A DNA stretch of 64,000 bases from Tetrapyrgos nigripes (GCA_013368315.1 JAACJM010000266.1:45285-109284), one strand, 5' to 3'. Shown: positions 1 through 13,000, counted from the first letter of the stretch. A program made the numbers and translations. Notes: generated from the letters alone by a model not told the origin.

Positions 1-855
1 GGCATGCAAAGCTCAATATTGATGTTAAGAAAGAACTCCAAGACATTGGTAAATGTATCGAGCTCATTCGCCTGTCCGAGTCGAGGTCTGTGTCCTTTCT
101 CTGCGAAGGCGGTGGTTATCTGACTTTTCTACCAAATTAGGTTTCCCATTTCAGGTCGTTTCATGTAAGTGTTATGTCTGGAATCTTCCTGAACACGACT
201 AATATTCTCCCCCCTCCAGCGACATTCTCAACACAGTTCTCATCGGGTTCGGTTATCATCCCTACGACAGTAACTCGACTCAGCATCAACCCTTTACAAG
301 CGACTCAAATCTTGACGCTGACTCTCCACCTCCTTCCATGGAAAATTACTGCCAAACTCTCCAGACTGAAGCGGATGGAGTGTCTGGATCTCCTTTCTAC
401 AACAAGCATCTCGACCTTCCGTTCCGTACTCAAGAACTTAGTAGTGGCTCGCATACCGCTCATCGTACATCGGACGTTATGCGTAGCAGTACTAGTAGCG
501 AATACGGTCAGACCGCCTCTTCTAGTTCATCGATCAGTTTCTCTGCGGACACTCCTCAGTTATATCAGGATTTTGGTATGTATCCGGATATTTTGAATCA
601 CGGTACGCTCTCCCTCGCTTTCGTTCAAAGAATAGTTGACTGACAACTTGCGCAGGACTTGGGGATTTTACGCCTCACCTCTCCGTACCAGCGGAGCCAT
701 GGGCTGCTGATTCAGGGTGAGCGGATAGTCATTCCACTGGTTCGAGAATACTCACTGGTGAGCCTTGCAGCACCTGGGACACATTTATGGCGAATATAGA
801 CCAGATGTCTTACCCATTTTCTCCACTTGCGGCTAACTCTCAATACGGTATCTGA
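1..855 (+). CDS. 3' end of a fungal-specific transcription factor (partial)
   Basis: The window opens inside a gene read in frame 3. Supported exons are 3 to about 87, 220-602, 656-716 and 771-855; phases agree across the last three, and the stop is TGA at 853-855. The first exon reads KKELQDIGKCIELIRLSESR, followed after one or two short introns (junctions around 88-219 not fully resolved) by DILNTVLIGFGYHP. The tail is EPWAADSGTWDTFMANIDQM. I recognise this layout from memory as the C-terminal part of basidiomycete Zn2Cys6/fungal_trans regulators, which end in an amphipathic helix, a Ser/Thr-rich linker and a W-x-T-[FY]-[ML]-x-N acidic tail likely used in activation. The DNA-binding domain lies upstream of the window. 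The family call is moderate; the exon structure of the last three exons is firm. Confidence 0.55.
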
Positions 856-1621
856 GATCTAGAAATGTCTAGAGACCGGCCTTGTGTATTATACCGTAGA
901 CAGCGTTTTAGTTTTATCCTTTTTCTTCTTTTGTTCTGTGCACTCGGTGAGGAGATATCACTTGAAACACGTACTACACTGTGTTAGTTTTGATTTGTAT
1001 ACGTAGTCCCATCAACACGCTGCCTCAGTTCAATTCAACATTTGAACACTGCATAAGGCTGAGCGACGCGTCTGTCACGGCCAAACCACGTGAATCCATG
1101 ACCTGCCGACGACGGCCTTGAGTCTACTTGACCCTTCTTCTCTCCATGCTCGCAGACTCCATTGTCCAAAGAAAATTTGGACTAGTGCTACTGGCAATTT
1201 ACTGTACGGCTCTAGCGCCGTCCTGGGAACTCATCAAAGAACTTCAAGGAACGTCAAGTGGACTCTTTTACTGGTGCTAGGACGAGGCGAACACATCCGG
1301 AAAGCCCGAAATCTGTACTCCAAAATGGCAAGCCCAAAATGACCGACCCCAACCGACCCCATGGACAATCCTCACCACCACAACCATCAATCATCTTCTC
1401 GTCGTCATATCACGGGCATTCCTTTAGGGGTGATCTTGGGGAGGTTTCCTGAGAAACAATGTCAGGATTAGGATACGACTCTGTCAGCATGTCAAGTGGG
1501 AACGAGTGTGAGTACCCAATTGCTTGCGTATAAAAGCCATGAACTCATCGAAGACGAACAGATCATCTCATAGTTCCTCTTCCTATTTCTCCCGATCTAT
1601 AACAACTACCTCGTACTGATA
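856..1621. other. Intergenic region, no gene seen
   Basis: This stretch between the transcription factor stop and the ABM-like gene has only short, unconserved-looking frames. Its last 100 bases hold the presumed core promoter of the next gene. Confidence 0.5.
1529..1536 (+). promoter_or_regulatory. TATA box of the ABM-like gene
   Basis: A consensus TATAAAAG lies 93 bases before the ATG at 1622. The CT-rich, then A-rich leader after it is typical of a fungal start region. Confidence 0.5.
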
Positions 1622-2388
1622 ATGGGTGCGACTAACCATACTCATTTTAGAACAGACCAAGACTGACTGATATATCATGCATTATGTTTCGTTTTACCTA
1701 GCTAACGTTGGTCTCCTCGTCCCACTCGTCGCCAAACCCGAGAAGAAAGCCGCTGTCGCCGACTTTCTCCACACAGGATTCAGCCTCGTCCCCGAAGAAC
1801 CCCTTACGCTCCACTGGTTCGCCGTAAGCTACGAGGGGAGTGAACCACCCACCTACGCCATTTTCGACACCTTTGCCGCCGAAGAAGGCCGCTCAGCGCA
1901 TCTCAACGGCAAAATCGCTGCTGCGTTGATGCAAAACGCGTCCGAGCTCTTGGGTGTTGGACCTCAAATCGGCCAAGTCGACGTCTTGGCTAGTGTTGTC
2001 AGACCCATCAAGGATGGAGGAAAGACTGCTGGTGTGGGTGTAGGATTGAGAGTTTTGATTCAGGCCAAGCCGGAAAAGGCCAGCGTTGTCAGGGACTTTT
2101 TGAAAGTGAGTTGTCGGTCAGCGTTGCTAAAGCATGCAGCTTTCTAAATGAACCTGTCTACAGAGTGCTGTGCCACTAGTTGAAGAAGAGCCCGAGACGC
2201 CCTACTGGTACGCCATCGAGTACCCGGGAACGAATACCTTTGGTATTGTCGATTTCTTCCCCGACGATAAAGGGCGAAGTGCCCACGTTGCTGGCAAAGT
2301 TGCTGCAGCTCTTTTCGGTTCGGCGGATGAGATGTTGACGGGAGCTCCTGAAATCGTAAAGTTTGATGTGCTAGCAGCGAAAGTCTGA
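1622..2388 (+). CDS. Tandem ABM-like (dimeric alpha/beta-barrel) protein
   Basis: Proposed exons are 1622-1625, 1702-2105 and 2164-2388, giving 210 residues. The protein is two copies of one module of about 95-105 residues: VGLLVPLVAKPEKKAAVADF in the first copy is matched by VGLRVLIQAKPEKASVVRDF in the second, and both modules carry EEGRSAH or DKGRSAH, then a GKIAAAL/GKVAAAL helix and end near VDVLA/FDVLA. This is the ferredoxin-like fold of antibiotic-biosynthesis monooxygenase (ABM)-type proteins, here as a covalent pseudo-dimer. The start is a choice: an ATG at 1677 is also in frame, but splicing a 4-nt first exon (ATGG) to 1702 gives MANVGLLVPL, which matches the start of the second module and follows a TATA box at the right distance. 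No signal peptide is seen, so it is probably cytosolic. The biochemical role is unknown. Confidence 0.75.
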
Positions 2389-2813
2389 GTTGGGATGTAG
2401 TTATCATCCTTCTCATTGTCTCAATTACTTACTTGTCACCAGACTCACTATATGTATTCATCTCAAAGTCAAGTCTAACGACGAAGCTCACTGCAATTGG
2501 GATTGCGAGGATATACGTTTCATAATGCTATTTCGCATACATACGTACACGACAAGTGAATGAGGGTGTATGTACATGAATGATCACGAATCCAACCGAG
2601 TCCCAAAGCAAGAATAGTACCATGCAGAATGCAAAAAAACACTTCCTCGGTACTGACTATGCTATGTAAATAGCGTGAAAGCGAAAGGCGAAGATATGCA
2701 AGTAAAACAGAGCAGCACATAAGTAAAAGTGAAGATAGGAGATGGATGGGGGGATGTGGGTGATATGTGTGATAAGTAATGGTAAGATAACACTAGAGCA
2801 TCCGACACAACTC

Positions 2814-3773
2814 TCACAACTCTCTTCCTCCAAAACTCATCAAGACTCTGGTCAGCAACAGAACATAGCCATTGATCATGGTATATACGAGTGGGCCAGT
2901 CAAATCTCTGTACTCCTGTCGACGTCTCATGACAGCACGCTCATGATGAGCGAGCTGAGAGTTGAAGATAGGAGATGTAGAGGCTGAAGATGGGTCCAGA
3001 TGAGGAAGAATATTGTTTGGAGCAGGGGTTGGAAGGATATAGGAAGGAGGGTCAGAGGATGCGGCTATATGGCGACCAGGTGACTCTGACGACGAAGGCT
3101 GGTCACTAGGCGGGGAGGGAGATGATGCAGATAGTGGAAGTGAAAGTAGTGGGGAGGTTGTATCGGGGGAAGGTGATGCAGAAGAGACACAGTCTGATGG
3201 CGGGGAGAGAACCGGTGAAATGATTACAGGTGGAGAAGCACTGCGCGAAGAGTATCCTTTGACTTCGGTATGAGAAGGGAACGATAGAGGAGAAATGGAC
3301 AAATTGGGCTCAGACAAAGGAAAGCATGATGATGCTTGGGGGTCGAGAAGTTTACGTGTAGGTGGTATAGTAGGCGTAGTATGTGGAACCGGGTTAACAA
3401 TGTCCGAAACAGAAGGAGAGACAGGAATAGACGTAGACGTAGACGTAGACGAAGTGAGCAGAGGAGGAGAGCTAGACGTATCCGGAGCCGGAGCAAAAAG
3501 AGACGGTAAAGGTTGTGAGAAACTCGAAATCGTTCTTGGACTAGTATCGTCTGTGAGAAGCATATCGTCGTCACTATCCCTCACCTTTGTACGCTCACGC
3601 TCGCTGTCGTGTACCCCATCCATACTCTGCACAAAGTCAACAGCCTCATTGACCAGTTGGTTGAAGCTGTCTAGTGGACTAGTCACAGACAGGCCCAAGT
3701 CTGAATCACTTTCAACTTCATACCCTTGCACTACCCCCGCCTCTCCTTCATGAGTCAACCCCTTCTCATGCAC
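2814..3773 (-). CDS. Ser/Pro-rich reading frame with hydrophobic C-terminal segment (uncertain)
   Basis: This is an open frame of 319 codons whose ATG lies 4 bases after the stop of the BCS1-like gene on the same strand. The body is low-complexity Ser/Pro/Thr sequence. The last 40 residues differ: a basic stretch (RRRQEYRDL), then a likely membrane helix (LVYTMINGYVLLLTRVLMSF), then a short polar end. Three readings are possible: a separate small gene, an extension of the BCS1-like protein through an intron that removes the stop at 3777-3779, or a chance frame. I tested the obvious donor at about 3785 with the acceptor TAG near 3735; the phase did not fit. I do not recognise the protein. Confidence 0.35.
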   Translation of the reverse strand: MHEKGLTHEGEAGVVQGYEVESDSDLGLSVTSPLDSFNQLVNEAVDFVQSMDGVHDSERERTKVRDSDDDMLLTDDTSPRTISSFSQPLPSLFAPAPDTSSSPPLLTSSTSTSTSIPVSPSVSDIVNPVPHTTPTIPPTRKLLDPQASSCFPLSEPNLSISPLSFPSHTEVKGYSSRSASPPVIISPVLSPPSDCVSSASPSPDTTSPLLSLPLSASSPSPPSDQPSSSESPGRHIAASSDPPSYILPTPAPNNILPHLDPSSASTSPIFNSQLAHHERAVMRRRQEYRDLTGPLVYTMINGYVLLLTRVLMSFGGREL

Positions 3774-3776
3774 GAG

Positions 3777-6700
3777 TCAATTCCACCCTCCAAGATCGCT
3801 CGGGGTTCCCCATCCAGGAGGAGCCTGCCATATAGTGAGAGGTGGTGAAGGTGGTGAAGGCGGTAAGGGAAGTCCTCGACCTGTAGGTGGTGGTATATTC
3901 TCTGCCTCACTATCAGAATCAGAATCAGAAGACGACTCGGAATCTGATTCAGAGTCATCTTGAGAGTCTAGAGGAGGAGGAACGACAGGTACAGGCTCAG
4001 TAGACAATGGTAGATCGGCCTCTACTGTCGTTGTCGTCATGATGACGACTTCCGTTATTGAAGGATCAGGAGTTTTCTGCTCTTCTGGGACTGTCGTGCT
4101 TGGATTGAGAGATGTCCCGTCTTGCACAACAGGTAAAGGTGACACCTGCTGACACCTTTCTCTTTCTCTTTCCTTCTCCTTCTCTTCCTTCTCCTTCCTC
4201 GCTTTCTCTTTCTGCTTCTTTTCCTTCTCCTTCTTCTCCTTCTCCTTCGCTTTACCCTCCCTCTTCTTCTTCTCTTCCCTCTCCTTCTCAACCCACTCCT
4301 TAACACCCTCAGCGGCCTCCCAAGGCCTCGTCTTATTCCTCAACAAATACCCCTGCAGAGCCGCAACACTAAACTCCTCCTCTGGAATCCCATCTGCAAA
4401 CTTTTTCGCAAGCATACTCAGCGTCTGAGCGGATAGGGGTTTCGCACTATGACCGGGTTGTTTGGCAGAGTCTTTGGATGAGGAAGAGTTGGCGTCATTG
4501 GAAGAGGGAGGGAGATATGCTTGGTTCGTTGAGCCGAATTCCTTGCGTTTGGGTTTGCCGGTTCGTGTGCGTGAACCTGATCGTCCTCTCGTTGCTGACG
4601 CTTCTTCTTCAGTGGCTGCTGGTACACCGGTTACTAATGACGTAGTCGACGAGATGAGGGTGGAGGTGCCGTTCCAGAGGGTTGAGGATACAGAGGACAC
4701 ACCCGAAGACGCTGCTAGAGAGGACACAGTGGTCGAGACGGACGAGAGCGTGGGCAAAGAAGAAGAAAACGACGACAACGCTCCAAAAGACGTAGAATTC
4801 CTCCAAGAACCCTTTGGCTCATTCTTCACTGTCGCTGCATCCAGAGACTTGTGCTCCTTCTTCGCCATAGCGATGAGTGAAGTTGACGATTTTGGTGGAC
4901 CATGGAAGGTTTCTGGAATTGGAGATGCACTGGAACGGCTTGGAGCAGGGCTTTGACTGGAGACGGAACTGGGAACGGAGGACAGGGAGGAGATGGGTAT
5001 GGGACTTCCAAGGTTGAGACCGAGACTCTCAAACTCGGCCAGTTCTTGCTCTGAGAGCTCGATCTCTGGTGGTGGAGGAGGGATGGCCATGGGTATACCA
5101 TCCATGCCTACCGACATACCCATATTCATCGGCATAGGATGAGGACTACCCTTCAAGCTCATAGGATCTGCGTCTTCCTGATCCTCGTCACTCGTCGTCG
5201 AGCCGCCCTTGGTAGAACGCGACATGGAAGGAGTAATGGAAACCGAGCTTGAAGGTGTCCTGGAATGAGATGCGCGTTCAACAGCGGTGGAGCCCGTAGA
5301 CGAGTAACGGGTACGAGGAACGTCATCGTCCGATTCGGACTCTAGATCTTCATCATCATCTCTATGCCTCTTTGCCTTTTCCTTCAGCTCATCCTCCTCA
5401 CAAGGGAAGAAGTTCCGGAATAGTGCCTCGGCTTGCCATTTGCTAGCATTCTTAAAATCTATCCAGACATCCATACGACCGGGACGAGATAGAGCGGGGT
5501 CTAGATGGTCCAGGTGATTTGTTGTCCTAAGAATGAGAAGCTCGTCAATATATTCTATAGGGGCGACACTAACACTCACGCAAACAAAATCCTTCCTTCA
5601 GCAGCTGCCACTCCATCCAACGCATTCAATAACCCACTCAAACTCAGCGTGTTGCAGTCGCCCATCTGGTCACCATTCCCAGAGTTGCCATGCAGCCCAC
5701 GTCTCCTATGTCTTCCACTCCCACTACCACCTGACCCGGAGCCCGACCCCGAACCGGTACCGTTATTATTGTTGTTAGACTCTTTCGAATCCTTCTCTTT
5801 GCTGTTCTTCTCATCCTCCCCTCTAGCCCCTACACTCCTCGTAAAAGCCGCATCTAAGTCTTCTAATAGAACGATACACCTCTTTGGCACCCTACCCATC
5901 AAGGTATTGAGTGTCGCGTCGCTTATCCAGGAGCTGGATAAGGACACGACGTAGATGTCGAGCATGAGTTCGCCAGCAATGGCATGGATCAGAGAGGACT
6001 TGCCCGATCCAGGGACACCATGTAAAAGGTACCCACGCCTAAAGGGAATTCCACGATCTGCGTACCACTGCCCAGGTTTAAGGTGATGCTATGAGTAACC
6101 TCTATTAATAAGAAACTGGCAATGTACATACCTTTTCACTCCCTAGGAAATCTTTGGTATCATTTAGAAGCATCTCCTTGACACCTGGATTGAGAACGAT
6201 AGAATTCATGGGACGTTTGTGTCTGGAATCTGTCCATCGCCAAGAACCATATTGGTCCGCGAAATATATCTGTATTCGGTGGATTGCCTCGGCTTCATAC
6301 TCGCGCTTAGCTTGCAGTACGAGCTGTTTAAGGATAGAGTTATTGCGTGCAACGACACTGAGTGGTGCAAACGTGTTAGTGACATCCAAATGTGCGCATA
6401 TATGCGTATATATGCGCGCATATACTCACCTAATAGTCAAAACTTCGCAACCACTTCCATCAGTCTTCCTACTTCTCCGGACACGGAGCCAATGTCCTCT
6501 GTAGTATATAGTATGTGTGGTGTCAAATGTAGGCTGGAACACCACTCGGGTCTTGGCACGTCCCGGTGCGTCGCCTTCGTCAAAGATGGCGCCGCTAAAG
6601 TCTTCATCGTCTTCGTCTCCAAAAGAATTGTCAGCAATTCTGGAGAAGCCGGGCGTGGTTGACCGGGTCGTGGTTTCAAACTCCCTCGATCGCTGCCATT

Positions 6701-7045
6701 CGGGACGGCGAGAAAGCCAGAGCATAAGCCAGTCATATGGGTAATCCTCTTCTGAGAAATGAGCAGTAAGGAAGAATGCTGGTGCAGAGTCGTGTCAGCA
6801 AGGCAACTGGAAGACAGAGTCATGGGTTTACTGACAATTCACAAAGTGAGACCTGTGATTTGACGCCACTGGTGAGCGAGCGATTCGGTAAGACAACGAG
6901 TAGAAGGTACACACCAGGCAGTACTAGACATTCTTCTAGCGGTCTCTACGGTTCCTCCGATGACAACGAGCTTCATGCCGTCAATGACCGACGAGCCGCC
7001 TGCGCCTGCGACGAGGGGTTGCATGAGAGATTTGAGAGCGTCCAT
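3777..7045 (-). CDS. BCS1-like mitochondrial AAA ATPase with long disordered tail
   Basis: Exons (minus) are 7045-6913, 6778-6430, 6357-6132, 6067-5580 and 5526-3777, giving 981 residues. An N-terminal membrane helix region (about 20-45) is followed by the BCS1_N domain (FFLTAHFSEEDYPYDWLM, TISVVARNNSILKQLVLQAK, SWRWTDSRHKRPM). The AAA domain has Walker A GVPGSGKS at 253-260, Walker B IVLLEDLD at about 301-308 and sensor/arginine region TTNHLDHLDPALSRPGRMD. BCS1 proteins sit in the mitochondrial inner membrane; the founding member moves the folded Rieske Fe-S protein for complex III assembly. Mushrooms carry many BCS1-like paralogs, so the substrate here is open. Oddities: a Lys/Ser/Gly insert after Walker B that holds an Asn run and a (GS)n run, and about 500 residues beyond the AAA core that are Ser/Pro-rich with a very charged Lys/Glu coiled coil (encoded near 4150-4290) and an acidic Asp/Ser run. 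Typical animal BCS1 is near 420 residues. Confidence 0.85.
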
Positions 7046-10000
7046 GGTGAGCTGGACGGTGCTGGTATAGCGGTGCTGGTGGACACAGATTGGCGAAGAG
7101 TAAGGAAAGAGACGGGGAGAGCAGCTTTAACACTGGTAGTGATGGAAGTAGGAAGGAAAGAGACGGTCAGAGTCAGTGTGACTGTGAGCTGTTGCACTGC
7201 GGGAACGCGTCAGCCATATCGGTTCCTTTAAACACGTGCCCAATTAATCCATCCCTCTCCTCCACCCCGCCCCTGCATCCGTCCCATTTACCAATATTTC
7301 CGGTCCTTTTCGATTCAGAACATCCATGGACCATGAACGACTACCCCCATGGCAAAAGACGCCACCAAATCACTTCTCCGCCACTCTACACGCGCCTTCC
7401 CGCCCGTCAACGCACCTCCAGTCATTCCATTTCCTTGGAGCACATCTGTGAAACCACCCGCACATATGCGTTTTCCTCATGTTCTTGCTCTGCATCTTGG
7501 CCCTACACCCACCTCCAAATATCTTTGTTTGGACGTATAACCTAGAAGCGCTGCCTTACTCTATTGCTGTGACACCCGTGTCCATGCTCGCTTGCTGTCA
7601 GCTTCAAGTCGCACGCCTCCGGTCCTCCACCATTTTCGCTAACACCGACCGTATAGGATCTACTCCAATCTATATATCTCGCTGGCAGTCCAGGTCACTG
7701 GATGACAGACACTCATGGTCCCAAACTCTAATTTCTCTGCCACAATCTTATTCCTCAACACCTCCAAAGCCAAGAACACTTGCATATGTGATGAACCGGG
7801 GTCCACAGCACTAATCTCCGTCTGGTATACTCTCCGAACAGCCACACTTGTCATCAACGCATCGATCCCTCTACCGCTATGCGAGCACCGGCCCAGATCA
7901 CTTCCGCATCATCCAATCTGAGTCTCATTCTGACATCTAAACGAACGTGCGATTCTGAGCCGTCTCGGCACATCCGGGATTATTCCGTCCGTCACTGGTC
8001 AAAAATGGTTCCAAGTTCCCGATTTCGACATAACTTCCAGCCACCCGTTTCAAGTTCGGGAGCCTTTAACCTCCACCTTCATATATGCGCCTCCTAATAG
8101 TCGTAGTCTTCAAATTTCGCCATTCATGTATGCGTGTATACTAATGGTTTCTCAGTAAGCCGACCAAACCCGTCATCACCACCTTCATATGTCCGCCTAC
8201 GTACTAATTGGTCCCCAATAAGCATGCTGCATAACCCGAATGGCCCGTAGGCACCACAAACTTCATATATGCGCCTACTCATACTAATGGTGTTGATGGG
8301 GCGTTCGGCTTCAATGAGAAACTACCACCACCATCACAAGCTACCACAGTAACCACACCACTCTACCACCACCGCCAACACCACATTAATTCGCAATTCT
8401 GTGTTTTGTGGTGGGTCGAGGCTCAAGGTCTCATCAAGGGGCGTCACTCTCTCAAGTCTCAGGATCTCATGCTTTCAAGGATGAAACCTACCCTACTAAA
8501 CTACTTGTCACTTACGCTTCAAGTTCCTTTCAAAAGCGCTATCGACGTAAAAGACCTTTTTGAACCAAATCTCTGGCGTCTTCTGGCGTCATGACACTAG
8601 ACTGCGTCAGTGACTCGGATTCGAGGGCCTGAGTTGCAACTCAGTTATGGCATGTAAAACTTCCGCATGTCGGACCCGTGACGAAGTTGCAACCCGATCA
8701 TGAAGTTCCAGGAAGTTCCTTTACCTTCGTTGCTTCCAGACAAGGCCGAAAAGAGGTTCTATCGACTTATCGATACAATGATAGCAAATCTTCAAGAGTT
8801 AAGTTTCCTCAAGGCTCAAGACACGAGCAACTGCGCTTCTGATCAACTTGGAGGACCCACTAGCCCTAGCCTTAGAGCACTGCTTAATCATTAGTAGGGG
8901 AATTGTAGACTAGAAGACATCGTAACTGGACTCTGTCATCGGCAAACAGTTCGTTAACACGCCTACTAGCACCTACTACTTCAGCCTGAGCTAAAGGTGC
9001 TGCTAGTATCATACACAGGACAACGGAAACATCATAGTAAGCCGTGATCCCCGCGCCTTCGTCGCGCCTTCTCCTCGAGGAGCTCGGAGGAAGGATCAAC
9101 ATACCACATACCAATGTACAAGTGGAGACGAACCCCAAGCTCCGAATTCTTATCTAGCATCTACTCAATAATATCCATCGCAAATCAACGCAAGAAGTAT
9201 CTGAATCAAATCGATAAAGTACACGCGCGAATCGTTCGATGAAGCCACTACTTCAAACTAAAGATTAGAAGCTGCCTTTTGAGTGAGTCTCAGGCCTAAA
9301 GGCTTGCCTCATCCTCATGACCATATCACTCATATCAGTGTCACTCGCTGTTCTGTTCACCAAATCATCATCTTGAGACTTGCGTATACTGATGGTGTTC
9401 TATGATGCACATGTTCTCGATCGAGTCTATGTCGGCGCTTCAAATTGTACCATGCCACGTTTGCGTCGCTGAGTTTTCTCTCTGAGTTTTGAAGATCTGA
9501 GTCTTGCCGGGTTACAGCGACATTACAGGTTTCAGGGGCGGACTGGAAGATCTCTCTGTATAGCGCGTTAGTAGTCTCTACTCGTGTAAGGTCAGGCACG
9601 TTGCAAGATAATGAACGTCGGAAAGAAGATTCAAATTTCTTCGTATTCTTTAGGAGTGCATTGTAGGGCCCATCAGTAAGTGTATTGCAAGTCTTTCTAT
9701 CTTCTATTAACTCAGTGGAAGACCGAAGAGAAGGAGAAGTAGGGTTTTGTTATATGGGCTGGAAATTCAGTCATGGACGGGCCCTGGGCCCCTTCCACCC
9801 CAACCAATCAAGGTGTACCACATACTCGCGCATATATACATCACCATGATTCATCTATGATCTCAGAAAACATCCAAAAATACATCCCCTGAGCGGAAGT
9901 GCGCAGCCCTGAGTATTAATGAATCCGAACGGCAAATCGACTCGCTAAAAACGTTTTGCCGGAGGAGAGGCTTGAAGGACCTGTCAACTGTAGGAGGAGG

Positions 10001-13000
10001 AATCTGTCTGTCTATCTTAGGAGACTCAACTTACCGAGCTAGATCTTCAGTGCTCCTGTTACGTTTGATATTTGAAGCTGAAGCTGAAGACCAAAAGAAA
10101 ATGATACTACGATGCAACAGGCCGCACGCCAGCTACATAGGGCTGGATACATATTCTTAGCACTACCCCTTGATGTGGACGTAGCAAGGTACCTTGGATG
10201 TCACTTCGTCTGGAAAACATTTTAAACGCTTCGTATTACATGTATGTGTGCATACTCTATGCTTTGACAAGCAGATTTTTTAAGGATGCGGGTGCCAAAT
10301 GCTTCGGTATGTCTTCTAGTGCTCTCCAGACTGCTACCGGCACCACGACTCCAGTGCACCACTGTGAGATGATCTAAGACTGTCGAAGGACCAAGGCGGA
10401 TCCATACCAATATGCGACGCCATTATTCTTGGAAGTTCTCATCTCGGACCCGAGAAAGAATCGTCAGCAATCAAGGCATATGGCAGTAGCATAGATCGGG
10501 ACAGCTTGAACTTCTTGAATGGAGTTCCTCCAGTCCGACGGGCTTGCCTTGGAGCTCACAGCAAATCGGACAGCCTCGGACCTCTCACACCGTATCCAGA
10601 CCGTTCCCAGCTGATCAACTTGACTCAAATATCGTCCAATCGTTGAAGATGGAGAGGAAATCTTTTCACACGCGTAACATGCAAGAAGGTTTTACGTCAC
10701 TGCCTTCTTCCTTGCTTCTTCCTCCGAGAATATCAATTGTGGCAAAACATAATCATAATGGAGTCTCAGTCACCCATGTACAAGTACAATGGACTGAGTC
10801 TTCTCGAGGCCTGCGGAGCGTATGGGTAGATCATACACAGAATAGAATACACGCCTGGACCGAAGAAAGAATGTCTGTTCGCCCCTTCAATGATGATCAT
10901 GAATGCTATCAAAACCAAAAATTCTCGATGCCACTGGCTGACTGGTAGAAGGGCCCTCAATCAAGGCTTCGAACGAAGGCTTTTCTAACTCTAGGCACGT
11001 CGAGAGGGTGCATCAGAGGGATAGAGAGATAGATAGGTAGATAAAAATTGCAGAGTATTAATACAGCGTGAAGCGTTTAGCGATGATCGTGGGCAGCAGA
11101 CGTTTTCAAGGAAGTAAGTATATGGTCGTGAGTGGTAGTTCTGAGGTTATACTAGTAGCCGTTCAATGCATGTACAAGCATTCTGCTGGTATCTGAGAAC
11201 GCCTAGCAGGAGGCTTTAACGAAGCCTTGAACTGGAGGGAGAAGGAGCAAGCCACAGCGAAGAAAGATTAGATTGTTAGCCTTTGGCGAGGTGAGAAGAG
11301 AAGCGAGCCATGACGCACCTTTTCCAGCCTACTGGGCGAGCTCTTCCCTAATGGTTGCGTTTGAGAGTTTGATGATTTGGGGTCCTAGGTCACGGCGACA
11401 TGTTCAGCATAACATGTGGAGCGAAAAGTACAGAAAGCCTCACTGCACTACGAGTTAGCCTAGGATGAGGGAAAAGACTGCCTATGCTATGGCCACTCTG
11501 TATAAGAATGATGAGGAAAAGGACTCGAGACAAACGATGAGGTATGTACCTTGTTAGACGTCGAAGAAGACAACGTTGACACGGATTCAGCGTATGGCAT
11601 GGTGAGGTCGTTGATTGGGTTGGGCAGCAAACTCGACTGAGCGCAATATGAGCGTGGAAGTGAAAACACGATCTGAAGGCTTTTTAACTTCCGTGAGTAC
11701 TCCGACTCAGCTTTTAGAAGTTTCCAGGCTTATTGGTCGTCGGAAGAACCCACCGCCGAAAAAATCCGACGTCCAGTCTTTTACTCGAACCCAAGGGAAA
11801 GAAGAGCTGTAAAAGTAAGGTACCTTTATTCGCAAAAGGTTCAGGAAGATCGTTTTATCACGGCTTTCGTCAAAGGCATGTGCTTCATTGACCAATTGGG
11901 GTTCCTTTGGTGGTTAAAACGGATTAGCGGATTCGAAGCAATCAAAAAGTAACGAAGTCGAGTAGTTTGGGCGGGTCATGACTTGCATATGATGTACGCA
12001 GCGACAACTGTGAAATCCGAGGAGCTGGTACGCACGCATACAACCGACGGCCGAAAAGCGAAAATCTCTCTATTGCAAAATGAAACAGCAATCACCGTAA
12101 GTCGTCTTCGATAAGAATGTGCTTGGCCCCTCGGTATATCATTCACACGTTATGTATACTAGGATTGTTCCATTGTTCTTTGATGTTCGGGGAGACCAGA
12201 GCTGGAGCTGATAGGCTGATTCTTCGACCGAGGGGCACCTTTGGTTTCGGTTGATCTCGGACTGGATCCAATGGGCTAATAGCGCCTACAAATTTGACAG
12301 AGGCACCTTGTAGAATAGAAGACAAGACTCGGACATATGGATCCGAATGCTTCCACCAATTATTACAAGCTGTGCAGATTCAGAGTCTATTTGGCGTACT
12401 ACTTTCCAGATAGCTCTTGCAACGGGGAATATCACAATCTCCGCAAGTGAAATTGCAGTGAAGACAGAGGTATCTTCGGAGCGTCGAGGACTGCAGAACT
12501 AGCCGGTGAGGCAATGCTGAGCCCAATGACGCAGAGATTTTCTGACCGAGTGCTAAAGTGAGTCTCTACTGCCTCCGTGCATTGTAGGATGACATGACAG
12601 ATGTCATTAGTTCGTCGTCAAAAAGTTCCCACTCGGGCCCCGTCCTCCATTTTGGGCGGGGTCGCGTCTCGGCTAAACATTTGCATGAGCGAGTGAAGAG
12701 CTGCCTAACCCCATTCCGGATGGACCGAGTCCAGCAAACGATTAGATGTGATTAAGGACTCATCTTATCTTAAGTGCCTTCCGGCTAACTGTGATTCAGA
12801 TGCTTGTTGAAATCAAATTTGCTCGTTGGGCAGCAATCGCCAGACATAGTAGAGTGGTAGGAGAACTCCGCGCCTCAAAAAAGCGATACTAATGATTGAT
12901 GTCTTCACCTCTTTTCGTGGTCGGCAACTACAGACTCATGACATGAGAGAGAAGAAAGAAAATGCCGCCCGGCGTTTTGCTGGCGTTAAAGTGTGGCTTG

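Noticed and set aside
4112..4956. Plus-strand frames opposite the BCS1-like tail
   Set aside because: Antisense shadows of the Lys/Glu and Ser-rich coding sequence on the minus strand.
10544..10948. A 134-codon plus-strand frame in the gene desert
   Set aside because: No recognisable domain, average composition like the surrounding non-coding DNA, and no TATA or intron context.
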